The notes under the pieces were generated by a model. That model was not told the origin of the DNA. It saw only the letters and a list, made by a program, of their open reading frames with translations, and ran no database searches. Source: Colocasia esculenta (taxonomy: Eukaryota; Streptophyta; Magnoliopsida; Alismatales; Araceae). Taken from it: DNA of 64,000 nucleotides. Shown here piece after piece: positions 33,666 through 45,820 of the stretch; positions within the stretch are counted from its first letter, which is position 1; each line of letters opens with the position of its first letter. The position numbers and the translations under genes are program-made. Where the stretch lies: assembly GCA_014218235.1 (NCBI GenBank), contig CM024753.1, positions 191,494,348 to 191,558,347 on the forward strand. The letters are read 5' to 3'.

Positions 33666-35417
33666 ATGTACCGTGGAATAGTGAATGGAGTTGTGACCGA
33701 GGAGTTTAAAGACGGAGTTAACAGTTTTATTGAGTTTGCATTGAGTAATTCATCAGTAGCAGTTGATCCGATGGGTAACATCCGATGTCCGTGTTCGGCT
33801 TGTAAGAACAGAAAGTGGATATCGACATGGGATGTGCAGCATCATCTGTATACGAGAGGATTTGTTGGCCATTATGAGTTATGGTCGTGTCATGGTGAGT
33901 TGATTATTCAGTCGTCTGCACCAGCTAATTACTTTGCCTCCACAAGTACGTACGTAGACATGGTTGTCGATGCTGCTGGTCCGGAGTTCAATATTCATGA
34001 AGATCAAACAAATGAAGAAGTGCCGAATGATACAGCTCAGAGATTTTATCAGTTACTTCGAGATGCTGATGAGCCATTATGGGATGGTTGTGAGAAGCAT
34101 ACACGGTTGTCTGCAGTGTCACAGCTATTGAATTTGAAATCTGAATTTCATATGAGCGAGAGTTGTTTTGACCGGCTTCTCTTACTGGTCAAGAGCATGC
34201 TTCCTCAATCAGAGAGGTTACCTGCTGACTTTTACCGTGCGAAGAAGATGGTGAATGATTTGGGGCTTGGTCTTATGAAAATTGATGCATGTCCGAATCA
34301 CTGTATGCTGTACTACAAAGAGGATGCAGATAAGACATCATGCTGTATTTGTAAGCATGATAGGTTCAATCCCAAGAGAGGGGACAAGTCAAAGCAGAAG
34401 GATGTTCCGTATACGTCATTGCAGTACTTTCCTATCACACCCAGATTGCAGCGATTGTTCATGTCCTCGAGGACAGCTGTACATATGACTTGGCATGCGA
34501 AAAGAGTCCGTCGCGACGAAGGTGAAATGAGTCATCCTGCCAATGGTGAAGCTTGGGCTCATTTTAGCCGTACTCATCCTTACTTCTCAAGGGATCCACG
34601 CAACGTACGGCTTGGTTTATGCACAGATGGTTTCAATCCTTTCGGAGGCTCGGTGGCATCTTACTCATGTTGGCCAGTATTCCTAACATCGTATAACCTT
34701 CCGCCAGGCATGTGCATGAAGCGTGAGAATCTGTTCCTTTCATTGCTGATTTCGGGTCCAAAAAGTCCAGGAAAGAATATAGACATATATCTCAGACCGT
34801 TGATTGATGAGATGAAATTGTTATGGTCAGATGGTGTGCAGTCTTATGATGCATCCAGAAAACAAAATTTCAATCTGAAGGCTGCATTAATGTGGACAAT
34901 AAGTGACTTTCCAGCCTACGACATGTTATCTGGCTGGAGCACACATGGGAGGTTGGCATGTCCTTATTGCATGGAGGATTCTAAATCATTTGTGTTGAAA
35001 TCTGGGGGAAAATCTTGTTGGTTCGATTGTCATCGGCGGTTTCTACCCAATGACCATCCTTTCCGAAAGCAAAAGGATTCTTTTATGAAAAATACAACTG
35101 TGATGGAGGAGGTAGATATGGAACGGGTGTCTGGTGTAAACATGGCGAGGTGGGTCCAGAACTTACCGACTGTAACACAACTGGCTGGTAGTACCCGACA
35201 AATCCCTGGCTTTGGGAAGGATTACAATTGGGTGAAGCAAAGCATTTTTTGGGAATTGCCTTATTGGTCAACACTTTTGATACATCATAACCTAGACGTC
35301 ATGCATATAGAGAAGAATGTTTTTGATAATGTGTTCAACACAGTTATGGACGTCAAAGGCAAAACGAAGGATAATGTCAAGGCACTACAAGATACACTGT
35401 TGCCAGGATTGTCCTAG
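33666..35417 (+). CDS. CACTA (En/Spm) transposase, TNP2-type, C-terminally incomplete
   Basis: A 583-codon frame. Residues 1-78 form the plant transposase-associated domain (CPCSAC at 41-46, HLYTRGF at 61-67). The TNP2 domain follows. A likely zinc-binding segment lies at 209-229 (CPNHC ... CCIC), then RLFMSSRTA (264-272), GLCTDGFNPFG (317-327) and the block TISDFPAYDMLSGW with CPYC (411-435). NLDVMHIEKN marks the family's C-terminal block. Known TNP2 proteins are longer. Here the frame ends at TAG after KALQDTLLPGLS, and what follows no longer resembles the family, so the gene is truncated or continues past an intron not identified. The enzyme would cut and paste elements carrying CACTA ends such as 29380. 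Confidence 0.85.
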   Translation: MYRGIVNGVVTEEFKDGVNSFIEFALSNSSVAVDPMGNIRCPCSACKNRKWISTWDVQHHLYTRGFVGHYELWSCHGELIIQSSAPANYFASTSTYVDMVVDAAGPEFNIHEDQTNEEVPNDTAQRFYQLLRDADEPLWDGCEKHTRLSAVSQLLNLKSEFHMSESCFDRLLLLVKSMLPQSERLPADFYRAKKMVNDLGLGLMKIDACPNHCMLYYKEDADKTSCCICKHDRFNPKRGDKSKQKDVPYTSLQYFPITPRLQRLFMSSRTAVHMTWHAKRVRRDEGEMSHPANGEAWAHFSRTHPYFSRDPRNVRLGLCTDGFNPFGGSVASYSCWPVFLTSYNLPPGMCMKRENLFLSLLISGPKSPGKNIDIYLRPLIDEMKLLWSDGVQSYDASRKQNFNLKAALMWTISDFPAYDMLSGWSTHGRLACPYCMEDSKSFVLKSGGKSCWFDCHRRFLPNDHPFRKQKDSFMKNTTVMEEVDMERVSGVNMARWVQNLPTVTQLAGSTRQIPGFGKDYNWVKQSIFWELPYWSTLLIHHNLDVMHIEKNVFDNVFNTVMDVKGKTKDNVKALQDTLLPGLS

Positions 35418-37500
35418 CGACATGGTGAACTATTGCTAGGAGTAGATTGTCGCCAAGAGAGTCTTGGCGATAGTGATCTGTGTCTCCAACATTCTATCTT
35501 GTCGTCAATGCAGGTATGACTACATGTATATGGGCTTCACCACGCACGTCCGCACGATGCGTAGGTTTGAAAATGCCTTTTATATAGATAGAGGGTGTGG
35601 GAGAGAGCTATAAGCTGAGCTCTCTCCCACCGACCCTCTCTCTCTCTTTCCTTTCCACTCTCCTCTTCCTCTCCTCCATCCCCCAGCCTCTCTCTTGGGG
35701 AAGAGAGTAGGGAGCAAGTCCATCTGCTGCTGCTGCATGCTTCGACTGTTGCCTTAGCTGCTGTTGCTGCCTTGCTGCTACTACTGCTGCTACCTTGCTA
35801 CTGCTGCGAGGAGTTGTTAGGAGCAGCACCATTGGAGAGGAAATGTATATGAGAGGAGGAACCTTCATCGCCAGTCACTGCCGTGTGGACACCGCTAGAG
35901 AGAGGTCGCTTGAGCTCCTTCATCTGCGGGTTTGGTTCTGCGCTTCAGGGGATATACGATCTCCCCTAGATGAGAAAGTCTTGCCCTTGTATGATTTGCA
36001 TTGGAGTCATGCACCCTAGATATCATTCCGGTCCAATATGTTCTTGTGGGAAACATGTTTATTTTGTTTTAAACTTTATTGAATGCTCCCCCACGTTTCT
36101 TTACAATAATTACATGTCTTACACTGATTATTTACAATTTGTGGAGAGCACATATAATATGAGATGTTTGGAAATGGAAGTTATACTCCCTTCTATGAAT
36201 GTTTTGTGGATATACACACTCAAAATGATGAGGATTATTAAGTAAGAAATTTATTTCTTGTTAAATATTTGTGTTTGTATATTAAAGAAGATGACGTTAA
36301 TTTCTAATTTTTTATGCAGATGGCTAGGAGAAGAGTTGTTGAAGACGACATAACCATTTAGAGTTGGTGAAGAAGACATAACCATTCGAAGAAGGATATT
36401 ACATTGGGTAACAAGACCATTTTATTTGCTTTATATGAATTGTTGTTCTTCAAATAAATGAAAAATACTACATAGAATCATCATTAACTACTTGCACGTG
36501 AAATGTGAACTATTTTGAATGAAATGTTCATATATTTTCACAATTGAATGTGATACTTATGTAATTTAGAATCATGTTTATGTATTGGATTTCATCTTAT
36601 ATGTTTGTAATTATTTCTTTATCATTAGTTTTCATAACTAGATATGTGATTTTAGATTATTCTTGTAGATGGCTAAGATATGCAATATAGTGAGGCAGAC
36701 AACACTAACATTATATTTGGTTTGTAAGAATTGTCACGTTTATAGATTTGATGATTGCATCCTTAATATTTTTGTATATGTGAATGTCATGATTTTGACA
36801 TGTTTGTATGTGATGTATGATGAATACTAAATAATTGTGTTGTGTTGCCTTCGATAGTTAAATGCATTTGCTTGCATTTTTCAGCCTCTCCATATGATGT
36901 TCTTTTGTGTTGTTTAATTTTTTTTAAAATTTACCCATTTTAATTGATGATCAAAAACATACTTCTTTTCTACCGTACTTTGATAGTACGGTACGATATT
37001 ATGCCATGGAAAGCTCGGTCCATTCGATCCGAATGGCACGACCAACTTTGCTTAGAAAGACTCTAGATTGAAGACTTGTATTCCAAGCATTATGGGCCAC
37101 ATCTGCAATTAAAACTCTATTTGGGGTCCTTTTTACAAAATCTCCTTTAAATCAGAGTTGGACATATCTGATGGCAAAGCCGACTTGGGTTTCTCCCATG
37201 ATGATATGGTATTAGATGTATTGTACCAAATCAGATCGATAGGCTTGGCTCCCACTTAACAACACTATAAAAAAAATAAAAAAATAACTATTCATGCATA
37301 CTATGCCGACCGTGTTAGAGGATTGGATTTCTTCTGACAAGGTATGATCCTTCCGCACTGATGTGATGAACCTTGTTTTAAACACAAATTAATAAATATT
37401 TATTTTTAATAAAATAAAATGGAATATAAGCACGCCTTATTTTTCTACAAAAATATCGGAGGCTGACGCCTGCAGCCAAGGTTCGCCCGCCACTTCAAAC
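35418..37500. other. Non-coding, probably transposon-derived DNA upstream of the carrier gene
   Basis: Contains CT-rich DNA (35630-35700), a CTG-rich patch (35720-35815), AT-rich spacer and a short foldback near 37018-37046 (GGTCCATTCG / CGAATGG). No ORF similar to a known protein and no CACTA right end were found. The promoter of the carrier gene probably lies in the last few hundred bases. Confidence 0.4.
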
Positions 37501-37709
37501 TCTCGCCCGTTCCTCTGCACCGCCTTAGTCGAACATCCTCCCCTTCCTCAGCCTAACTCTTTTCCGGAAAAGTCGCTTGTAAACTGCAGAATAGGTTAAT
37601 CTAAAACAAACATAGCAGGTATCAGAACTCAAACTTTGAAAAAAAGGGCAAAACGCAATTAGAAAAGTAAAAAAAAAATTGGACCATCGGCCCCTCGGAA
37701 TTTGCAGTA

Positions 37710-37883
37710 ATGGAGATGCTGGTGCCAAGTTTCTGTGTTTTCTCTCTCTCCGTAAAGACGGCCAGCGGCTGCTGGAGAAGCTGGAAACTAGGGTTTTTGC
37801 GGGTGTGTGGATGGCGGTTGGGCCTAGCGAAGGGAGCCCGCGAAGGAGGCGGCGGCCGTTCTAAAACCCTTCCTTCTGTCTAG
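37710..37883 (+). other. Upstream ORF 1 of carrier gene (57 codons)
   Basis: ATG at 37710 opens a 57-codon frame ending at TAG 37881-37883, 41 bases before the main ATG. It counts only if the transcript starts upstream of 37710. Telobox-like AAACCCT / AGGGTTT motifs, common near plant transcription starts, occur at 37791, 37864 and 37883. Confidence 0.35.
37811..37864 (+). other. Upstream ORF 2 of carrier gene (17 codons)
   Basis: ATG at 37811 starts a 17-residue Arg-rich peptide ending at TAA (37862-37864), 60 bases before the main ATG. It overlaps upstream ORF 1 in another frame. A role in limiting translation is only an inference. Confidence 0.35.
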
Positions 37884-37924
37884 GGTTTTCTGCTGTGGGG
37901 CGCCGGGGCCAAGGGGAAACGAGT

Positions 37925-40900
37925 ATGCAGGCCGAGGCTCGAGTAGGGGCCCTCAACGGGGGCAGCGCTGCGGCGGTCGAGGGGGGTGCGGCGAGGAAGT
38001 ACACGCACCATCATCACCAGCAGCAGCGGCAGCCGCAGCAGTCCCTGCATCCGCAGCCGCAGGTCGGGACGTGGCCGCACCTCCTGGCGGGAGGGGTCGC
38101 CGGGGCGGTGAGCAAGACCTGCACGGCGCCGCTGGCCCGCCTCACCATACTCTTCCAGGTGTGTTAATAATAGTCCACCTGTCTGCTCTTCCTGAGGAAG
38201 GAAAGGAAGCTTCCGTTGCTTCTATTGTTACTACAAGGCGCATTGTTTTTTGCTTTGCTAAAGAAGGGAGACCTTATGAATATGTGATACGGTTTACTAT
38301 TATACCACACGAAGGAAGTTGCTGTTAGTTCCATCTGCATTGCTGTTGTTGTTGTTGTTGTTGCTTTTTTTTTTTTTTTGCAAATCAAAGGTAAAAATGC
38401 GTTTCGGTGATCACTTCTTGGAGAACTTCGTGTTATAAGTCGATGTTATATTCACCTGGGCATCTGCTCGTTGTAAGATCAACTATGTGCAATCAGTTTA
38501 CAACAGGGAAAGGTCCCTTCTTTGATCGTCGTCTTTAATTCCATGTAATAATATGCTGGCTGGTCTCAGAATGAAATCCTTGTACAATATTGTCCAATAA
38601 TCCAAAACAACATATACATGTTATACGTTGGGGAGAGGTGGTTATGTGACCAATTGAGCATCCTTTATAGTAATGTGGTAACAATAACATGGAAAGGAGG
38701 GATAATTGAGAATGGGCGAGGTAGGGGTGGTCCGGTGGTGGCATGCTTACCTAGATTGGAAACAAAAAACGGGGTCAAGTGTGAAGCAAAACCGAAAAAA
38801 ACTTATATTGCCAACATTTTGAATTAAAAGTTAAAGTGAAAAGAGGAACAACTGCGAGAAATCAGATGCAAATTTTGGTATATTTTAAGACACAAGTAAC
38901 TTTCTTGGTAATAGCTGTGAGGAGGGATTGTTGGGGTCAAGGGTCCCTCAAAAAGAAGGTGTCAGGATTGTATAGATGATTAGGCATAGACACTTCTGGA
39001 TTTTCCCCCCCCAAGAGAGAAATTGTTAGGAGCAGTTAAAAGTTCATCAATAGGCGTCATATTTTAAAATTAGAGTATCAACTTTAAGGAACACAAATGG
39101 GATGGAGTAAGGCTCCTATTTTCGTTAAGTGATGTTTTGCTGTTTTGAATTGGCTCATTTCATGGTAAAGTGTTGAAATGCTCATGTAAGCTAGAGATGC
39201 CTGTGTATTGGACCTCGAATCATCTTTGAAAAGCAATAGGTTCCACAATGAGAGGAGCTCAATTATATGCAATCACGATGAAGAGATGGCGATTGCTGGA
39301 GGTCCATGGTTTTCCAGTTCAGTAGAAATATGGTTTAAGTTTAACAGATGTCTTATGAGGCTTGCTTTGCAAGGAAGATTGGAAGAAGGTAGGAAACTCT
39401 CGTCTATGACCTTTGTCTGGAAGACAAGTGTTGGGATATCAGTTAAATTGATGAAAAGAATATTCAGATGAGTGACTCTTCGTTTTTCATCATCCAATAG
39501 ATATGTCCGGGGCAATATACCTTATATTAATATAGTGTTCTGTAGTTGCCATGAATTTTTTCAGGAGGTTTGCATAATAAAGAGAGAAGTCACTGTTGGT
39601 GCACAGCAAAGTTGCCTCTATGAAATTTCGAAGTCTTTAATGCCTTGCCTCTTTCAGCATCTTGAAGGAGGCAGGCAGGAAAAACTTGGAGTTTGCCAGG
39701 TTTGTGGGACAAACTCAATAGCCATTGTGAACTTGCTGTCATGTTGATAAAGAAAGCATCCAAAATATCTTCTAAACTATGAAACCTCCATGTAAACTTA
39801 TGTAGGTAACAGTGTCCCATATTTTCTCTGGCATGTATATACCTCATGTAATAGTCAGTTACCAATTTATCTAATCAAATTTTTGAATCTGCATTTCTTT
39901 TCCAAAGATGTGATATCCAAACTCCCTGTTCGGTAGTCTTCTTTGATGGTCAGTTCTTTATTATAGTGATTGTTTCAAGTAGTACAAACTCATTTTTTTC
40001 AGAGAAAAATACAATATAAAATCAGTTTTCTTAACTCCATAGTTATTTAGATCAAACTTTCTTATGTCTGTTTTTTTTCTTTACAATTTACACCAACCAA
40101 GTGCATAACAAACCCCGCATTTTTATTTCTACAGGTGCAAGGTATGCATTCTGATGTTGCAACTATAAGAAAGATTAGTATATGGCGTGAGGCTTCACGT
40201 ATAGTTTGTGAAGAAGGAGTCAGAGCATTCTGGAGAGGGAACTTGGTCACAATAGCTCATAGACTTCCTTACTCTTCTATTAGCTTTTATGCCTATGAAC
40301 AATATAAGATGGTGAGTATGCATATGTTCCTGAAAAGCATTTACCATCAAGGAGTTGTCTGAACAAAATTTGTTGTTTGAATGAGGTTCCTAAAGTTTAG
40401 TTCTTGTCCCTACCTATTTTCCTTCAGATACTACAGTCACTCCCTGGACTGGACAGACATAAGGACTATGTGGCTGCAGATGTGTGTCTTCGGTTGTTGG
40501 GAGGTGGTTTGGCAGGAATAACAGCTGCATCTATGACCTATCCGTTAGATCTTGTGAGGACACGACTTGCTGCTCAGGTAAGCTAAAGTTATTCTGTCAC
40601 TGGCAGAAGCAGAAACACCTTTTTTGTGGAAGCTTAATTATTGGTTAGCAGTTAGCTCTCATATTTTATACAGGATGTGAAGATACCTTGATAATTTTGT
40701 AAGCTGCTTAGCTTCTTTTCTAGAATGCTTTATAGACTATAATATATCTGTGAGTTTACACTCTTTGAGTTCCCATAGAGATATATGGAGCTTCATTTTG
40801 TGTAGCCTGTGGTTTGATCTATCTTCTCTGATATGTTTGTTTCATTAAGTATATGTGTTTCCGCCATGGTTTTAATTACTCAGTTGAAGGAAATGTGTAT

Positions 40901-42840
40901 TAAAAATGTTTATTACCCATATTAGACCACAAGTGAAATTACTCTGCATGGGGCCAGATTGTGAACACATATGAACACATCCTTTGATCTGATATTTGAT
41001 CCATTGACTCTGTTTCATACAAGCAGGCAAGTTGTAAGGCATACATTAAAAACCATTGAAAACCACCTTTTGCCTTTGACAGTTTTGACTGAACAGGAAC
41101 TCCACTGCTAGCTTATGGATTATCGAATTCCTCAAAATGCAGGTTCTCATGTATGTTCAATAACCCCAGTTACATACCTGTATAGCAGATCATATGTGAG
41201 TGTTTCGGTCATGTATCTGGTTTAGGATCTGGAGGTTTAAAATTTAGAAGGTTTAACACATGTTCACACACATACTTTTGTTTTTTTCCTCTAAACTTTT
41301 TGTAATAGGTAAGTTTTCTTTGAAACAAAGGTTGCCCATTGTAGATGGTGATGACATTTTTCATAATACATTTTTCCTCAATTTTCTTAGCTGCATCATA
41401 ACCTACAAAATTCCTCTTCATAAAGATGGATGAATGAAGCACCTGCATGATGCTCTAAATCATGCCATGAAGAAGTTAATTAAAGCATGATGTAATTACT
41501 GTTTTTCTGTGTGTCAAAGTGGGTAATACTCTTCTGTGCATTATTATGCCTATAAACTTTTCTGGGCTTTTATTATTGTTTGGAGTGAAACAGAATACTT
41601 TTCTCTGCCTTTTGTTTCATGTCTGTGCTTGTCTGTGAAGTGTATGTTCACAGTTTTGCTTGTATATGCTCCTGAGTATCCAACAATATTTTCTCCTCCG
41701 TCTGTTAATTGTTTGACTTTTTTCCATTTGAAATTTCAGACAAACAACATCTATTATAGGGGTATTACGCATGCACTTTATGCCATTTGCAGAGATGAGG
41801 GACCCAAAGGACTGTATAAAGGTCTGGGAGCAACATTGTTGGTAAGTGATGTTCTTTCATCGTATATATTTCCATATTTCCATGTATGTGTTGTTTGTCT
41901 AGGTTCTCATTGGCCTTTTCCTGTCATACAGGGTGTTGGGCCAAGTATAGCTATTAGCTTCTCTGTTTATGAGAAATTAAGATCCAATTGGCTGTTGCAA
42001 AGGTATTTCATCTCATCCTCTACTTTTTTGGCTTACTCCCTTTTTGGTAGGATATTATATCAGAGATGAGATTCCTAGTGCTATTTTGAGTTTGTATTGT
42101 GCGTGTGACAAGATTTCCAATTGTAGCCGATTCAGGCTATTTTCTGACTTCATATGGATTGGCCGATTCAGCCAACCCTATCTGGATCGGATTGGACTAG
42201 AATCTGGCTGATTTTTCAGCCTGCCTTTCATGCTTTTAGAAGCAATCATGACATTTTGACCATGCTGAGGCTTATGTTTTTCTTTTAAAAAATTTGGTCA
42301 ATTTAGAGTTTAGTTTTAGGCCATACAGTTCCTTTTTTTCCGGTCATATTCAACATGTATTTACTGCATGCAGGCCTGATGACCATGTTGCTCTAGTTAG
42401 CTTGGCTTGTGGAAGCCTTTCTGGAATTGCGTCATCTACAGGTAAACACTGGGTTTTTATACGTGCAGTTAATGCAAATACTGCCTCTTGACAATTGTGC
42501 AGCTATTGATAAATTTCAATAACCAAGTGTATTATCCATGATGAAAATACAGATAAACACAAAACTCTATGCTGATGGTTCTGCCTTTATTTGCACAGTT
42601 ACGTTTCCTTTAGATCTTGTAAGACGCCGGATGCAATTGGAAGGAGCGGCTGGTAGAGCTCGCATCTACAACAATGGTCTCTTTGCCACATTCGGGCACA
42701 TTTTTAAGAACGAAGGGTTCCGTGGCTTGTACAGGGGAATCTTGCCCGAGTATTACAAAGTTGTACCCAGTGTTGGTATAGTCTTCCTGACCTACGAGTC
42801 ACTGAAGTCATTCATGTTTCGCATTCGCTCTGACTACTAG
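37925..42840 (+). CDS. Mitochondrial carrier family (SLC25) protein, seven exons
   Basis: Exons: 37925-38158, 40135-40311, 40428-40577, 41740-41841, 41932-42002, 42374-42441, 42599-42840; all introns GT-AG. The frame is continuous, 347 residues, as usual for this family. A variable His/Gln-rich N-terminus (residues 27-48) precedes three carrier repeats, each two membrane helices. Signatures: PLARLT (from residue 69), PLDLVR (176) and PLDLVR (271). The first lacks the acidic residue of PxDxx[KR]. Repeat-end blocks include FWRGN, GLYKGLGATLL and GLYRGILPEYYKV. The closest remembered relatives are the Arabidopsis At3g53940/At2g37890/At3g55640 'substrate carrier' group, near the calcium-dependent and CoA carriers, but there is no EF-hand region. 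The substrate is probably a nucleotide or cofactor and remains unproven. Location: inner mitochondrial membrane. The start was chosen as the first ATG in frame with the GC-rich exon. No defects seen. Confidence 0.93.
38159..40134 (+). other. Intron 1 of carrier gene (2.0 kb)
   Basis: Starts GTGTGT and ends TTCTACAG. It separates the first transmembrane signature exon from the rest. Contains a GTT microsatellite followed by a T-run (38345-38380) and a C-run near 39006. No gene or transposon in it was recognised with confidence. Confidence 0.85.
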
Positions 42841-43127
42841 AAACACATTGAAGAGATGCCAACAATGCGACCAGTGCTTTCTTCCCGATTTTCAACATTT
42901 TTCAGTGTCTATGAACCCTGCAATTCCATGCCTGAGTTATATCGATGAAGTAGAAGAGTTTTGTCAGATGCCCAAGAAACATTGTGGCAGTAAGTTTTGC
43001 AATTGCTGCCACGAAATCTTATCCTCCCCTGTAAAGAAGAAAAACAATAGGACGATATATGTATATGTTCACTGAGCACGCAACTGCGACACATTTTTGG
43101 ATTTTAATGTTGATTACTAGAGATCTT

Positions 43128-43133
43128 AATAAA
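43128..43133 (+). terminator. Polyadenylation signal of carrier gene
   Basis: AATAAA lies 288 bases after the stop codon. T-rich DNA follows, consistent with a plant 3' end shortly downstream. Confidence 0.6.
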
Positions 43134-43149
43134 AGCATTTTTATCTTGC

Positions 43150-44234
43150 AAGCTAAGTGTATTGCTGTGACTTTGTCCTAGGCGACTAATAACATTGAGC
43201 CAGACAACATAGATTCACCTAGCTGTGATTTTAAAGTCTTGCCAGACGAATGAGAAAAGATGGATCAACTAATTCGTTCAAACACACAGCTGAGCTCCCA
43301 TTTGCTCTGGTGATGACTTTCCTTGTGTAGCTCTGGTATCTCCTGGCTAGGTGTGAAAAAAGGCCCCAACCTTCTTATTTACGTGCCCAAAAGCTTAGTG
43401 TTACTGTAAAGAGTGATAAAATTTTCTTAAGCAATTGAGAGTTGGCACCATTTTGCTGGAAGCTGGTATTTTTTTTCCCTTTTGAAATGTGGCTGCTACC
43501 ACAAAATATATTTATGTTTTGCTGGAAGATAGATAGAGTTGTGTTTGTTGAAGTAAAAAGGAAGAACAAAATAATGTTCAAGTATGTAAAAGAAACTTAT
43601 CCCACAAGGTAAATATCTTAAGCAATTGAGAGTCGGCACCATTTTGCTGGAAGGTAAACTTTGTTTTATGAAGTAAAAGGAAGAACGGAAAAATTACACG
43701 TATGTAGAAGGAACTTATCCCGTAAGGTATTCCTTTTGGCATACTAAACTTAAGATGGAAGCATAGGATGATTGCTCTTCAATGAAACCCTCTCTAATCC
43801 TAATCTAAAGCCCAAAGAAATGGAGCTTGTTACTTTGTAGGCTTCGGACTTAGTTATGCCACCCCATAAATGGTTATTGTTCTCCTTCCAAGCTGGAGGT
43901 ACATCAGAAAGCAGTTCCCACTACCTAAAAAAAAAAATTTAAACAGGTAAACTTCGGTTCGGGTCAAAGCAAAGATAGAAGAGGTGGATCGATCCAAAAT
44001 TCAAAGCAAAGGAGGCATGTTAAACTAGATGTAGTTCATAACCATTTTTTACATAGTTGTCTAGATAAAAAAATTACTCAAGTACTAGTTAAATTAGATA
44101 TAATTTATAATTATTTTTTATCCGATTAGTTGAATAAAAAAATCATCCTACCAACAGTAGCAGATATAAGATTCTAATTTAGTAGAATCCCTAATCATGC
44201 ACATATAAATTATATTTTTAATCTGGTGAGATCA
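43150..44234. other. Intergenic spacer with local duplications
   Basis: No gene seen. A block starting TTAAGCAATTGAGAG at about 43429 recurs at 43618 and stays similar for roughly 110 bases, ending in CTTATCCC and AAGGTA. A second short duplication of about 65 bases (TTAAACTAGAT type) lies at 44020-44150. Confidence 0.6.
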
Positions 44235-45815
44235 CCGATGATAAAATTTTATATACCTAATAAAAATTATCTAATCGAATAAAATCACAGGATTTCACTG
44301 ACTACAAACTAGATCCACCACTGCTTGCTAAATTGTAGTGTGGTTCTTCTGTTTCCACTCTGCTTGTCAATTAGATGTTAAACCGACACATGATTGGAGT
44401 CGTCGATACCAAAACCTTTCAACGGGGATCGCTGTGAAATTCGTCCATCCACCTTCATGAGCTGGTGGCGGTAGTGATGTGACACTGTTCATTAATAGTA
44501 GGTTCGACTATCACACTAACACATTAATAGTTGTTAACAACATATCACAGTAAATTTTATTTACGAAATTTGTTAATAATAGACTATAGTATACGTCAAT
44601 AATAAACTAAGGTTTTAATAGTAGGCCGATGAATCACGTGACATAACATAACATGGCCCACTAGATTGTTTAGGTGGATAATGAAAGCGGGCAGCAACTA
44701 GTACTTCTTAACTATTTTATGAGTCAACAGGGCTCTGAAGGAATGTATTGTTTAATTAGGCTTCATTCAACCAAGAACACATGCTATCTTGTCCAAAAGC
44801 TAAAAGAAAAGAAAAGAAAAAAAAAAAAACCTCTGACACTACTAACCAAGGCAAAGATCGTGTAGAATGTGGACGAGATCTCCTCGCTGCCATATTCCTC
44901 CTCAATTTCAGATAAATATGTATGTTTAAAAGATATGGAAATATTATTCGTACCATGCGGAATCTTCATTTCATCAAATACATCGTGTATTCGAATATAT
45001 TATATCACAAGTATCCTTCCATCTGATGAATCCAATCCAACCAATTTAAAATCTCCTCTCCACCCTCACACCACCTCCTCATTCTCTCTTCCCTTCCTCC
45101 CCCCCCCCACAATATTTTTTTGATGAGGGTATTTTTGTCTTTTGATACTTATGTAGTAGTTTCTTCCATGTGTCAATAGGATTTTTTTTAAACTGTGACG
45201 GCCGATATGTGATATATTTAATAAGGTCAAAAATTTAAAAATATTGACGGGATTGTGGTAGTTTTTAAGGATATATGTATTTAAATCTAAGACAGCGTGC
45301 GACCGATCTTGGAATAAATTTAAAATTTAAATTTTTTTGGAAGACCCGCTATATTTTCAAATGACCCACCTTTCTCCTCGATTTTGGTATAAACATAAGT
45401 GATGCTTGCTGAAAAAGCGGATGTAACTCCGTTTTTAAAAATTTTTGGCTGAGTAGAGATAGACAGACTCAACGAGGCACTTCAAGCATTTTTTTTTTTT
45501 CAAATTCACACCTCGTAGCCCCGCACTGCAAAAAAGGCAGGCGACGAAGTGAAATCTTTGCCTGACATCAATTGGGTATGAAAACGCAATTTTGGAGATT
45601 TTATCTTTATGAAAAACACATCCAAACGATACCTAAGCATCTAACTAGTATTGATGCATATGACGCGTGATAATATTATTGTGGAGCTCTAACATGCAGA
45701 AGAGTTGCTGTTCTCTGTAGAAATTTACATACCAATAGTGCAAATTTACATATCTAATAAAAATTTTCTAATCTAGTAGGGTCGTTCCTCCCGCTACAAA
45801 CTAGATCCACCATTG
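44235..45815. repeat. Tandem duplication, copy 1
   Basis: The unit starts with an AAATTGTAGTGTGGTT block (44333) and runs to CTAGATCCACCATTG (about 45815). The sequence before it (44235-44330, ending CTAGATCCACCACTG) matches the end of the unit (45735-45815), so the repeats are head to tail. The second copy resumes at 52857 after the 7-kb element. No gene recognised. It includes a poly-A tract (44803-44830) and a C-run (45100-45110). Confidence 0.8.
45292..45637. mobile_element. 346-bp insertion present in copy 1 only
   Basis: Copy 2 (53868-53872) has a single CTAAG, where copy 1 has CTAAG at both 45287-45291 and 45633-45637 with unique DNA between. This is what a small insertion with a 5-bp target duplication would leave. 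No terminal inverted repeats are obvious. A deletion in copy 2 between the direct repeats is the alternative. Confidence 0.5.
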
Positions 45816-45820
45816 TCTAC

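Noticed and set aside
38735..38800. Possible tRNA-derived SINE in carrier intron 1 (GGTGGTGGCATGCTTACC region)
   Set aside because: No proper A and B box pair with correct spacing and no flanking duplication could be seen.
41536..42069. 177-codon ORF across carrier exons 4 and 5
   Set aside because: It reads through intron DNA. Splice sites and family similarity support only 41740-41841 and 41932-42002 as coding.
44331..44345. TTGTAGTG motifs as a CACTA right end
   Set aside because: They lack the CTTGTAGTG terminus and CCGTCGG subterminal repeats, and are part of the tandem duplication.
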